From Aplectana chamaeleonis (Eukaryota > Nematoda > Chromadorea > Rhabditida > Cosmocercidae), in NCBI GenBank assembly GCA_029168955.1, contig JAPDOI010000961.1, forward strand, positions 182,545 through 246,544: a stretch of DNA of 64,000 nt. The letters run 5' to 3'. Positions 35,291 through 48,000 of the stretch are shown piece after piece (the stretch's first letter is position 1; each line of letters begins with the position of its first letter). The notes below the pieces were generated by a model that saw only the letters and a program-made list of their open reading frames with translations, was not told where the DNA came from and ran no database searches. A program made the position numbers and the translations under genes.

Positions 35291-38200
35291 TATGTAGTAT
35301 TCGTTTGGCTTCGCCAACGATGGGCCGGCTTCGCCGGCCACCCTCCATGTAGTATTCGTTTGGCTTCGCCAAACGATGGGCCGGCTTCGCCGGCCACCTC
35401 CATGTAGTATCTGTTTGGCTTCGCCAAACGATGGGCCGGCTTCGCCGGCCACCCTCCATGTAGTATTCGTTTGGCTTCGCCAAACGATGGGCCGGCTTCG
35501 CCGGCCACCTCCATGTAGTATTCGTTTGGCTTCGCCAAACGATGGGCCGGCTTCGCCGGCCACCCTCCATGTAGTATTCGTTTGGCTTCGCCAAACGATG
35601 GGCCGGCTTCGCCGGCCACCCTCCATGTAGTATTCGTTTGGCTTCGCCAAACGATGGGCCGGCTTCGCCGGCCACCCTCCATGTAGTATTCGTTTGGCTT
35701 CGCCAAACGATGGGCCGGCTTCGCCGGCCACCCTCCATGTAGTATTCGTTTGGCTTCGCCAAACGATGGGCCGGCTTCGCCGGCCACCCTCCATGTAGTA
35801 TTCGTTTGGCTTCGCCAAACGATGGGCCGGCTTCGCCGGCCACCCTCCATGTAGTATTCGTTTGGCTTCGCCAAACGATGGGCCGGCTTCGCCGGCCACC
35901 CTCCATGTAGTATTCGTTTGGCTTCGCCAAACGATGGGCCGGCTTCGCCGGCCACCCTCCATGTAGTATTCGTTTGGCTTCGCCAAACGATGGGCCGGCT
36001 TCGCCGGCCACCCTCCATGTAGTATTCGTTTGGCTTCGCCAAACGATGGGCCGGCTTCGCCGGCCACCCTCCATGTAGTATTCGTTTGGCTTCGCCAACG
36101 ATGGGCCGGCTTCGCCGGCCACCCTCCATGTAGTATTCGTTTGGCTTCGCCAAACGATGGGCCGGCTTCGCCGGCCACCCTCCATGTAGTATTCGTTTGG
36201 CTTCGCCAAACGATGGGCCGGCTTCGCCGGCCACCCTCCATGTAGTATCTGTTTGGCTTCGCCAAACGATGGGCCGGCTTCGCCGGCCACCCTCCATGTA
36301 GTATTCGTTTGGCTTCGCCAAACGATGGGCCGGCTTCGCCGGCCACCCTCCATGTAGTATTCGTTTGGCTTCGCCAACGATGGGCCGGCTTCGCCGGCCA
36401 CCCTCCATGTAGTATTCGTTTGGCTTCGCCAAACGATGGGCCGGCTTCGCCGGCCACCCTCCATGTAGTATCTGTTTGGCTTCGCCAACGATGGGCCGGC
36501 TTCGCCGGCCACCCTCCATGTAGTATTCGTTTGGCTTCGCCAAACGATGGGCCGGCTTCGCCGGCCACCCTCCATGTAGTATTCGTTTGGCTTCGCCAAA
36601 CGATGGGCCGGCTTCGCCGGCCACCCTCCATGTAGTATCTGGTTTGGCTTCGCCAAACGATGGGCCGGCTTCGCCGGCCACCCTCCATGTAGTATTCGTT
36701 TGGCTTCGCCAACGATGGGCTGGCTTCGCCGGCCACCTCCATGTAGTATTCGTTTGGCTTCGCCAAACGATGGGCCGGCTTCGCCGGCCACCCTCCATGT
36801 AGTATTCGTTTGGCTTCGCCAAACGATGGGCCGGCTTCGCCGGCCACCCTCCATGTAGTATTCGTTTGGCTTCGCCAACGATGGGCCGGCTTCGCCGGCC
36901 ACCCTCCATGTAGTATTCGTTTGGCTTCGCCAACGATGGGCCGGCTTCGCCGGCCACCCTCCATGTAGTATTCGTTTGGCTTCGCCAAACGATGGGCCGG
37001 CTTCGCCGGCCACCCTCCATGTAGTATCTGTTTGGCTTCGCCAACGATGGGCCGGCTTCGCCGGCCACCCTCCATGTAGTATCTGTTTGGCTTCGCCAAA
37101 CGATGGGCCGGCTTCGCCGGCCACCCTCCATGTAGTATTCGTTTGGCTTCGCCAAACGATGGGCCGGCTTCGCCGGCCACCCTCCATGTAGTATTCGTTT
37201 GGCTTCGCCAAACGATGGGCCGGCTTCGCCGGCCACCCTCCATGTAGTATTCGTTTGGCTTCGCTGCCAAACGATGGGCCGGCTTCGCCGGCCACCCTCC
37301 ATGTAGTATTCGTTTGGCTTCGCCAAACGATGGGCCGGCTTCGCCGGCCACCCTCCATGTAGTATTCGTTTGGCTTCGCCAACGATGGGCCGGCTTCGCC
37401 GGCCACCCTCCATGTAGTATCTGTTTGGCTTCGCCAACGATGGGCCGGATTCGCCGGCCACCCTTCACGTAGTATTCGTTTGGATCGTCAAACGATAGGC
37501 CGGCTTCGGCGACCACCCTCTATGTAGTAATCGTTTGGCTTCGCCAACGATGGGCCGGCTTCGGCGGATACCTCTCTTGTAGTATTCGTTTGGCTTCGTC
37601 AAAACGATGGGCCGGTTTCGGCGACTCATCTTCATGTAGTATTCGTTTGGCTTCGCCAAGACGATGGACCGGCTTAGCCGGCCACCCTCCATGTAGTATT
37701 CGTTTAGCTTCGCCAAAAGATGGGCCGGCTTTGGCGGCCACCCTCTATGTAGTATTCGTTTGGCTTAGTCAAACGATGGACCGGCTTAGCCGGCCACCCT
37801 CCATGCAGTATTCATTTGGCTTCGCCAAATGATGGGTCGGCTTCGGCGGCTACCCTCTATTTAGTATTTGTTTGACTCCGCCAAACGATGGGCCGGCTTC
37901 GGCGGCCACCCTCTATGTAGTATTCGTTTGGCTTCGCCAACGATGGGCCGGCTTCGGCGGAAACCTTCCAAGTAGTATTTGTTTGGCTTCGTCAAAACGA
38001 TGGGCCGGCTTCGCCGGCCACCCTCCATAGTATTCGTTTGGCTTCGCCAAACGATGGGCCGGCTTCGCCGGCCACCCTCCATGTAGTATTCGTTTGGCTT
38101 CGCCAACGATGGGCCGGCTTCGCCGGCCACCCTCTATGTAGTATTCGTTTGGCTTCGCCGAACGATGGGCCGGCTCCGCCGGCCACCCTCTATGCAGTAT

Positions 38201-41200
38201 TTGTTTGGCTTCGCGAAACGATGGGCCGGTTTGGCCGGCCACCCTCCATGTAGTATTCTTTTGGCTTCGCCAAACGATTTGCCGGCTTCGCCGGCCACCC
38301 TCCATTTAGTATTCGTTTGGCTTCGCCAAACGATGGGCCGGCTTCGCCGGCCACCCTCCATGTAGTATTCGTTTGGCTTCGCCAAACGATGGGCCGGCTT
38401 CGCCGGCCACCCTCCATGTAGTATTCGTTTGGCTTCGCCAACGATGGGCCGGCTTCGCCGGCCACCCTCCATGTAGTATTCGTTTGGCTTCGCCAAACGA
38501 TGGGCCGGCTTCGCCGGCCACCCTCCATGTAGTATTTGTTTGGCTTCGCCAAACGATGGGCCGGCTTCGCCGGCCACCCTCCATGTAGTATTCGTTTGGC
38601 TCCGCCAAACGGTGGACCGGCTTCGCCGGCCACCCTCCATGTACTATTCGTTTGGCTTCGCCAGACGATGGGGCGGCTTCGCCGGCCACCCTTCATGTAG
38701 TATTCGTTTGGCTTCGCCAACGATGGGTCGGCTTCGCCGGCCACCCTCCATGTAGTTCTCGTTTGGCTTTGCCAAACGTTGGGCCGGCTTCGCGGGCCAC
38801 CCTCCATGTACTATTCGTTTGGCTTCGCCAAACGTTGGGCCGGCTTCGCCGGCCACCCTTCATGTAGTATCTGTTTGGCTTCGCCAACGATGGGCCGGCT
38901 TCGCCGGCCACCCTCCATGTAGTATTCGTTTGGCTTCGCCAACGATGGGCCGGCTTCGCCGGCCACCCTCCATGTAGTATTCGTTTGGCTTCGCCAAACG
39001 ATGGGCCGGCTTCGCCGGCCACCCTCCATGTAGTATTCGTTTGGCTTCGCCAACGATGGGCCGGCTTCGCCGGCCACCCTCCATGTAGTATTCGTTTGGC
39101 TTCGCCAACGATGGGCCGGCTTCGCCGGCCACCCTCCATGTAGTATTCGTTTGGCTTCGCCAACGATGGGCCGGCTTCGCCGGCCACCCTCCATGTAGTA
39201 TTCGTTTGGCTTCGCCAAACGATGGGCCGGCTTCGCCGGCCACCCTCCATGTAGTATTCGTTTGGCTTCGCCAAACGATGGGCCGGCTTCGCCGGCCACC
39301 CTCCATGTAGTATTCGTTTGGCTTCGCCAAACGATGGGCCGGCTTCGCCGGCCACCCTCCATGTAGTATTCGTTTGGCTTCGCCAACGATGGGCCGGCTT
39401 CGCCGGCCACCCTCCATGTAGTATTCGTTTGGCTTCGCCAACGATGGGCCGGCTTCGCCGGCCACCCTCCATGTAGTATTCGTTTGGCTTCGCCAAACGA
39501 TGGGCCGGCTTCGCCGGCCACCCTCCATGTAGTATTCGTTTGGCTTCGCCAAACGATGGGCCGGCTTCGCCGGCCACCTCCATGTAGTATTCGTTTGGCT
39601 TCGCCAAACGATGGGCCGGCTTCGCCGGCCACCCTCCATGTAGTATTCGTTTGGCTTCGCCAAACGATGGGCCGGCTTCGCCGGCCACCCTCCATGTAGT
39701 ATTCGTTTGGCTTCGCCAAACGATGGGCCGGCTTCGCCGGCCACCCTCCATGTAGTATTCGTTTGGCTTCGCCAACGATGGGCCGGCTTCGCCGGCCACC
39801 CTCCATGTAGTATCTGTTTGGCTTCGCCAACGATGGGCCGGCTTCGCCGGCCACCCTCCATGTAGTATTCGTTTGGCTTCGCCAAACGATGGGCCGGCTT
39901 CGCCGGCCACCCTCCATGTAGTATTCGTTTGGCTTCGCCAACGATGGGCCGGCTTCGCCGGCCACCCTCCATGTAGTATTCGTTTGGCTTCGCCAAACGA
40001 TGGGCCGGCTTCGCCGGCCACCCTCCATGTAGTATTCGTTTGGCTTCGCCAACGATGGGCCGGCTTCGCCGGCCACCCTCCATGTAGTATTCGTTTGGCT
40101 TCGCCAACGATGGGCCGGCTTCGCCGGCCACCCTCCATGTAGTATTCGTTTGGCTTCGCCAAACGATGGGCCGGCTTCGCCGGCCACCCTCCATGTAGTA
40201 TTCGTTTGGCTTCGCCAACGATGGGCCGGCTTCGCCGGCCACCCTCCATGTAGTATCTGTTTGGCTTCGCCAAACGATGGGCCGGCTTCGCCGGCCACCC
40301 TCCATGTAGTATTCGTTTGGCTTCGCCAACGATGGGCCGGCTTCGCCGGCCACCCTCCATGTAGTATTCGTTTGGCTTCGCCAAACGATGGCCGGCTTCG
40401 CCGGCCACCCTCCATGTAGTATTCGTTTGGCTTCGCCAACGATGGGCCGGCTTCGCCGGCCACCCTCCATGTAGTATTCGTTTGGCTTCGCCAAACGATG
40501 GGCCGGCTTCGCCGGCCACCCTCCATGTAGTATTCGTTTGGCTTCGCCAAACGATGGGCCGGCTTCGCCGGCCACCCTCCATGTAGTATTCGTTTGGCTT
40601 CGCCAACGATGGGCCGGCTTCGCCGGCCACCCTCCATGTAGTATTCGTTTGGCTTCGCCAAACGATGGGCCGGCTTCGCCGGCCACCCTCCATGTAGTAT
40701 CTGTTTGGCTTCGCCAAACGATGGGCCGGCTTCGCCGGCCACCTCCATGTAGTATTCGTTTGGCTTCGCCAACGATGGGCCGGCTTCGCCGGCCACCCTC
40801 CATGTAGTATTCGTTTGGCTTCGCCAAACGATGGGCCGGCTTCGCCGGCCACCCTCCATGTAGTATTCGTTTGGCTTCGCCAACGATGGGCCGGCTTCGC
40901 CGGCCACCCTCCATGTAGTATTCGTTTGGCTTCGCCAAACGATGGGCCGGCTTCGCCGGCCACCCTCCATGTAGTATTCGTTTGGCTTCGCCAAACGATG
41001 GGCCGGCTTCGCCGGCCACCCTCCATGTAGTATTTCTCGTTTGGCTTCGCCAAACGATGGGCCGGCTTCGCCGGCCACCCTCCATGTAGTATTCGTTTGG
41101 CTTCGCCAACGATGGGCCGGCTTCGCCGGCCACCCTCCATGTAGTATCTGTTTGGCTTCGCCAAACGATGGGCCGGCTTCGCCGGCCACCCTCCATGTAG

Positions 41201-41260
41201 TATTCGTTTGGCTCCGCCAAACGATGGGCCGGCTTCGCCGGCCACCCTCCATGTAGTATT
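35290..41260. repeat. Homogeneous core blocks with a junction block at 37.45-38.3 kb
   Basis: Monomers at 35.29-37.44 and 38.87-41.2 kb are almost all consensus, differing mainly by AAA/AA in hairpin 2, CCC/CC in the spacer and ATTCG/ATCTG. The intervening block has substitution-type variants, including the cassette with CGTTTGGATCGTCAAACG near 37478 and a hairpin 2 with a compensated stem change at 37813-37831. Confidence 0.85.
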
Positions 41261-42000
41261 CGTTTGGCTCCGCCAAACAATGGGCCGGCTTCGCCGGCCA
41301 CCCTCCATGTAGTATTCTTTTGGCTTCGCCAAACGATGGGCCGGCTTCGCCGGCCATTCTCCATGTAGTATTCGTTTGGCTTCGCCAAACGATGGGCCGG
41401 CTTCGCCGGCCACCCTCCATGTAGTAATCGTTTGGCTTCGCCAAGCGATGGGCCGGCTTCGCCGGCCACCCTCCATGTAGTATTCGTTTGGCTTCGCCCA
41501 ACGATGGGCCGGCTTCGCCGGCCACCCTCCATGTAGTATTCGTTCGGTTTCGCCAAACGATGGGCCGGCTTAGCCGGCCACCCTCCATGTAGTATTCGTT
41601 TGGCTTGTCCAAACGATGGGTCGGCTTCGGCGGCTACCCTCTATTTAGTATTCGTTCAGTTTCGCCAAACGATAGGCCGGCTTCGCCGACCACCCTTCAT
41701 GCAGTATGTGTTTGACTTCGCCAAACGATGGGCCGGCTTCGGCGGCCACCCCCTATGTAGTAATCGTTTGGCTTCGCCAACAATGGGCCGGCTTCGCCTG
41801 CCACTCTCCATGCAGTATTCGATTGGTCTCGCAAAACGATGGGCCGGCTTCGCCGACCACCCTTCATGCAGTATGTGTTTGACTTCGCCAAACGATGGGC
41901 CGGCTTCGCCAGCCACCCTCCATTTAGTATCCGTTTCTGTTCCCCAAACGATGGACCGGCTTCGCCGGCATCCCTCGATGTAGTGTTTGTTTGGCTTCGC
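41260..42000. repeat. Junction block J-41
   Basis: A diverged segment carrying CTATTTAGTATTCGTTCAG (about 41642), GTATGTGTTTGACTTCG (about 41706 and 41874), GTATCCGTTTCTGTTCCCC (about 41930) and a CATCCCTCGATGTAGTGTTTG stretch (about 41970). The same cassettes occur at 25.1-25.55 and 61.0-62.2 kb, showing that junction blocks are copied between distant places in the array. Confidence 0.8.
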
Positions 42001-45000
42001 TAAACGATGGGCCGGCTTCGCCGGCCACCCTCCATGTAGTATTCGTTTGGCTTCGCCAAACGATGGGCCGGCTTCGCCGGCCACCCTCCATGTAGTATTG
42101 GTTTGGCTTCGCCAAACGATGGGCCGGCTTCGCCGGCCACCCTCCATGTAGTATTCGTTTGGCTTCGCCAACGATGGGCCGGCTTCGCCGGCCACCCTCC
42201 ATGTAGTATCTGTTTGGCTTCGCCAAACGATGGGCCGGCTTCGCCGGCCACCCTCCATGTAGTATTCGTTTGGCTTCGCCAAACGATGGGCCGGCTTCGC
42301 CGGCCACCCTCCATGTAGTATTCGTTTGGCTTCGCCAAACGATGGGCCGGCTTCGCCGGCCACCCTCCATGTAGTATTCGTTTGGCTTCGCCAACGATGG
42401 GCCGGCTTCGCCGGCCACCCTCCATGTAGTATTCGTTTGGCTTCGCCAAACGATGGGCCGGCTTCGCCGGCCACCCTCCATGTAGTATCTGTTTGGCTTC
42501 GCCAACGATGGGCCGGCTTCGCCGGCCACCCTCCATGTAGTATTCGTTTGGCTTCGCCAACGATGGGCCGGCTTCGCCGGCCACCCTCCATGTAGTATTC
42601 GTTTGGCTTCGCCAAACGATGGGCCGGCTTCGCCGGCCACCCTCCATGTAGTATTCGTTTGGCTTCGCCAAACGATGGGCCGGCTTCGCCGGCCACCCTC
42701 CATGTAGTATTCGTTTGGCTTCGCCAAACGATGGGCCGGCTTCGCCGGCCACCCTCCATGTAGTATTCGTTTGGCTTCGCCAACGATGGGCCGGCTTCGC
42801 CGGCCACCCTCCATGTAGTATTCGTTTGGCTTCGCCAAACGATGGGCCGGCTTCGCCGGCCACCCTCCATGTAGTATTCGTTTGGCTTCGCCAAACGATG
42901 GGCCGGCTTCGCCGGCCACCCTCCATGTAGTATTCGTTTGGCTTCGCCAAACGATGGGCCGGCTTCGCCGGCCACCCTCCATGTAGTATTCGTTTGGCTT
43001 CGCCAACGATGGGCCGGCTTCGCCGGCCACCCTCCATGTAGTATTCGTTTGGCTTCGCCAAACGATGGGCCGGCTTCGCCGGCCACCCTCCATGTAGTAT
43101 TCGTTTGGCTTCGCCAAACGATGGGCCGGCTTCGCCGGCCACCCTCCATGTAGTATTCGTTTGGCTTCGCCAACGATGGGCCGGCTTCGCCGGCCACCCT
43201 CCATGTAGTATTCGTTTGGCTTCGCCAACGATGGGCCGGCTTCGCCGGCCACCCTCCATGTAGTATTCGTTTGGCTTCGCCAAACGATGGGCCGGCTTCG
43301 CCGGCCACCCTCCATGTAGTATTCGTTTGGCTTCGCCAAACGATGGGCCGGCTTCGCCGGCCACCCTCCATGTAGTATTCGTTTGGCTTCGCCAAACGAT
43401 GGGCCGGCTTCGCCGGCCACCCTCCATGTAGTATTCGTTTGGCTTCGCCAACGATGGGCCGGCTTCGCCGGCCACCCTCCATGTAGTATTCGTTTGGCTT
43501 CGCCAACGATGGGCCGGCTTCGCCGGCCACCCTCCATGTAGTATCTCGTTTGGCTTCGCCAAACGATGGGCCGGCTTCGCCGGCCACCTCCATGTAGTAT
43601 TCGTTTGGCTTCGCCAAACGATGGGCCGGCTTCGCCGGCCACCCTCCATGTAGTATTCGTTTGGCTTCGCCAAACGATGGGCCGGCTTCGCCGGCCACCC
43701 TCCATGTAGTATTCGTTTGGCTTCGCCAAACGATGGGCCGGCTTCGCCGGCCACCCTCCATGTAGTATCTGTTTGGCTTCGCCAACGATGGGCCGGCTTC
43801 GCCGGCCACCCTCCATGTAGTATTCGTTTGGCTTCGCCAAACGATGGGCCGGCTTCGCCGGCCACCCTCCATGTAGTATTCGTTTGGCTTCGCCAAACGA
43901 TGGGCCGGCTTCGCCGGCCACCCTCCATGTAGTATTCGTTTGGCTTCGCCAACGATGGGCCGGCTTCGCCGGCCACCCTCCATGTAGTATTCGTTTGGCT
44001 TCGCCAACGATGGGCCGGCTTCGCCGGCCACCCTCCATGTAGTATTCGTTTGGCTTCGCCAAACGATGGGCCGGCTTCGCCGGCCACCCTCCATGTAGTA
44101 TTCGTTTGGCTTCGCCAACGATGGGCCGGCTTCGCCGGCCACCCTCCATGTAGTATTCGTTTGGCTTCGCCAACGATGGGCCGGCTTCGCCGGCCACCTC
44201 CATGTAGTATCTGTTTGGCTTCGCCAAACGATGGGCCGGCTTCGCCGGCCACCCTCCATGTAGTATTCGTTTGGCTTCGCCAACGATGGGCCGGCTTCGC
44301 CGGCCACCCTCCATGTAGTATTCGTTTGGCTTCGCCAAACGATGGGCCGGCTTCGCCGGCCACCCTCCATGTAGTATTCGTTTGGCTTCGCCAACGATGG
44401 GCCGGCTTCGCCGGCCACCCTCCATGTAGTATTCGTTTGGCTTCGCCAACGATGGGCCGGCTTCGCCGGCCACCCTCCATGTAGTATTCGTTTGGCTTCG
44501 CCAACGATGGGCCGGCTTCGCCGGCCACCCTCCATGTAGTATCTCGTTTGGCTTCGCCAACGATGGGCCGGCTTCGCCGGCCACCCTCCATGTAGTATTC
44601 GTTTGGCTTCGCCAACGATGGGCCGGCTTCGCCGGCCACCCTCCATGTAGTATTCGTTTGGCTTCGCCAAACGATGGGCCGGCTTCGCCGGCCACCCTCC
44701 ATGTAGTATTCGTTTGGCTTCGCCAACGATGGGCCGGCTTCGCCGGCCACCCTCCATGTAGTATTCGTTTGGCTTCGCCAACGATGGGCCGGCTTCGCCG
44801 GCCACCCTCCATGTAGTATTCGTTTGGCTTCGCCAAACGATGGGCCGGCTTCGCCGGCCACCCTCCATGTAGTATTCGTTTGGCTTCGCCAAACGATGGG
44901 CCGGCTTCGCCGGCCACCCTCCATGTAGTATTCGTTTGGCTTCGCCAACGATGGGCCGGCTTCGCCGGCCACCCTCCATGTAGTATTCGTTTGACTTCGC

Positions 45001-48000
45001 CAACGATGGGCCGGCTTCGCCGCCCACCTTCCATGTAGTATTCGTTTGGCTTCGCCAAACGATGGGCCGGCTTCGCCGGCCACCCTCCATGTAGTATTCG
45101 TTTGGCTTCGCCAAACGATGGGCCGGCTTCGCCGGCCACCCTCCATGTAGTATTCGTTTGGCTTCGCCAACGATGGGCCGGCTTCGCCGGCCACCCTCCA
45201 TGTAGTATTCGTTTGGCTTCGCCAACGATGGGCCGGCTTCGCCGGCCACCCTCCATGTAGTATTCGTTTGGCTTCGCCAAACGATGGGCCGGCTTCGCCG
45301 GCCACCCTCCATGTAGTATTCGTTTGGCTTCGCCAAACGATGGGCCGGCTTCGCCGGCCACCCTCCATGTAGTATCTGTTTGGCTTCGCCAAACGATGGG
45401 CCGGCTTCGCCGGCCACCCTCCATGTAGTATTCGTTTGGCTTCGCCAAACGATGGGCCGGCTTCGCCGGCCACCCTCCATGTAGTATTCGTTTGGCTTCG
45501 CCAAACGATGGGCCGGCTTCGCCGGCCACCCTCCATGTAGTATTCGTTTGGCTTCGCCAAACGATGGGCCGGCTTCGCCGGCCACCCTCCATGTAGTATT
45601 CGTTTGGCTTCGCCAACGATGGGCCGGCTTCGCCGGCCACCCTCCATGTAGTATTCGTTTGGCTTCGCCGAACGATGGGCCGGCTTCGCCGGCCACCCTC
45701 CATGTAGTATTCGTTTGGCTTCGCCAAACGATGGGCCGGCTTCGCCGGCCACCCTCCATGTAGTATTCGTTTGGCTTCGCCAAACGATGGGCCGGCTTCG
45801 CTGGCCACCCTCCATGTAGTATTCGTTTGGCTTCGCCAAACGATGGGCCGGCCACCCTCCATGTAGTATGTGTTTGGCTTCGCCAACGATGGGTCGGCTT
45901 CGCCGGCCACCCTCCATGTAGTATTCGTTTGACTTCGCCAAACGATGGGCCGGCTTCGCTGGCCACCCTCTATGTAGTATTCGTTTGGCTTCGCCAATCG
46001 ATGGGCCGGCTTCGCCGGCTACCCTCCATGTAGTATTCGTTTGGGTTCGCCAACGATGGGCCGGCTTCGCCGGCCACCCTCCATGTAGTATCTGTTTGGC
46101 TTCGCCAAACGATGGGCCGGCTTCGCCGGCCACCCTCCATGTAGTATTCGTTTGGCTTCGCCAACGATGGGCCGGCTTCGCCGGCCACCCTCCATGTAGT
46201 ATCTGTTTGGCTTCGCCAACGATGGGCCGGCTTCGCCGGCCACCCTCCATGTAGTATTCGTTTGGCTTCGCCAAACGATGGGCCGGCTTCGCCGGCCACC
46301 CTCCATGTAGTATTCGTTTGGCTTCGCCAAACGATGGGCCGGCTTCGCCGGCCACCCTCCATGTAGTATTCGTTTGGCTTCGCCAAACGATGGGCCGGCT
46401 TCGCCGGCCACCCTCCATGTAGTATCTGTTTGGCTTCGCCAACGATGGGCCGGCTTCGCCGGCCACCCTCCATGTAGTATTCGTTTGGCTTCGCCAACGA
46501 TGGGCCGGCTTCGCCGGCCACCCTCCATGTAGTATTCGTTTGGCTTCGCCAACGATGGGCCGGCTTCGCCGGCCACCCTCCATGTAGTATTCGTTTGGCT
46601 TCGCCAACGATGGGCCAGCTTAGCCGGCTACCCTCCATGTAGTATTCGTTTGGCTTCGCCAACGATGGGCCGGCTTCGCCAGCTACATTCCACGTAGTAT
46701 TCGTTTGGATCGTCAAACGATAGGCCGGCTTCGGCGGCCACCCTCCATGTAGCATTCGTTTGACTTCGCCAAAACTATGGGCCGGCTTTGCCGGCCACCC
46801 TCCATGTAGCATTCGTTTGACTTCGCCAAAACTATGGGCCGGCTTTGCCGGCCACCCTCCATGTAGTATTCGTTTGGCTTTGCCAAAACGATGGGCCGGC
46901 TTCGCCGGCCACCCTCCACGTAGTATTCGTTTGGCTTCGCCAACGATGGGCCGGCTTCGCCGGCCACCCTCCATGTAGTATTCGTTTGGCTTCGCCAACG
47001 ATGGGCCGGCTTCGCCGGCTCCCCTCCATGTAGTATTCGTTTGGCTTCGTCAAACGATGGGCCGGCTTCGCCGGCCACCCTCCATGTAGTATTCGTTTGG
47101 CTTCGCCAAACGATGGGCCGGCTTCGCCGGCCACCCTCCATGTAGTATTCGTTTGGCCTCGCCAAACGATGGGCCGGCTTCGCCGGCCACCCTCCATGTA
47201 GTATTCGTTTGGCTTCGCCAACGATGGGCCGGCTTCGCCGGCCACCTCCATGTAGTATTCGTTTGGCTTCGCCAACGATGGGCCGGCTTCGCCGGCCACC
47301 CTCCATGTAGTATTCGTTTGGCTTCGCCAAACGATGGGCCGGCTTCGCCGGCCACCCTCCATGTAGTATTCGTTTGGCTTCGCCAAACGATGGGCCGGCT
47401 TCGCCGGCCACCCTCCATGTAGTATTCGTTTGGCTTCGCCAACGATGGGCCGGCTTCGCCGGCCACCCTCCATGTAGTATTCGTTTGGCTTCGCCAACGA
47501 TGGGCCGGCTTCGCCGGCCACCCTCCATGTAGTATTCGTTTGGCTTCGCCAAACGATGGGCCGGCTTCGCCGGCCACCCTCCATGTAGTATTCGTTTGGC
47601 TTCGCCAACGATGGGTCGGCTTCGCCGGCCACCCTCCATGTAGTATTCGTTTGGCTTCGCCAACGATGGGCCGGCTTCGCCGGCCACCCTCCATGTAGTA
47701 TTCGTTTGGCTTCGCCAAACGATGGGCCGGCTTCGCCGGCCACCCTCCATGTAGTATTCGTTTGGCTTCGCCAAACGATGGGCCGGCTTCGCCAGCCACC
47801 TTCCATGTAGTATTCGTTTGGCTTGTCCAAACGATAGGCCGGCTTCGTCGGCCACCCTCCATGTAGTATTCGTTTGGCTTCGCCAACGATGGGCCGGCCT
47901 CGCTTGCCACTCTCCATGCAGTATTCGATTGGCCTCGCCAAATGATGGGCCGGCTTTGGCGGCCACCCTCTATGTAGCATTCGTTTGACTTCGCCAAAAC

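Noticed and set aside
42103..44484. Plus-strand open frames of 71-144 codons repeated through the array
   Set aside because: They simply run between successive in-frame ATG-TAG sites of the monomer and are not genes.
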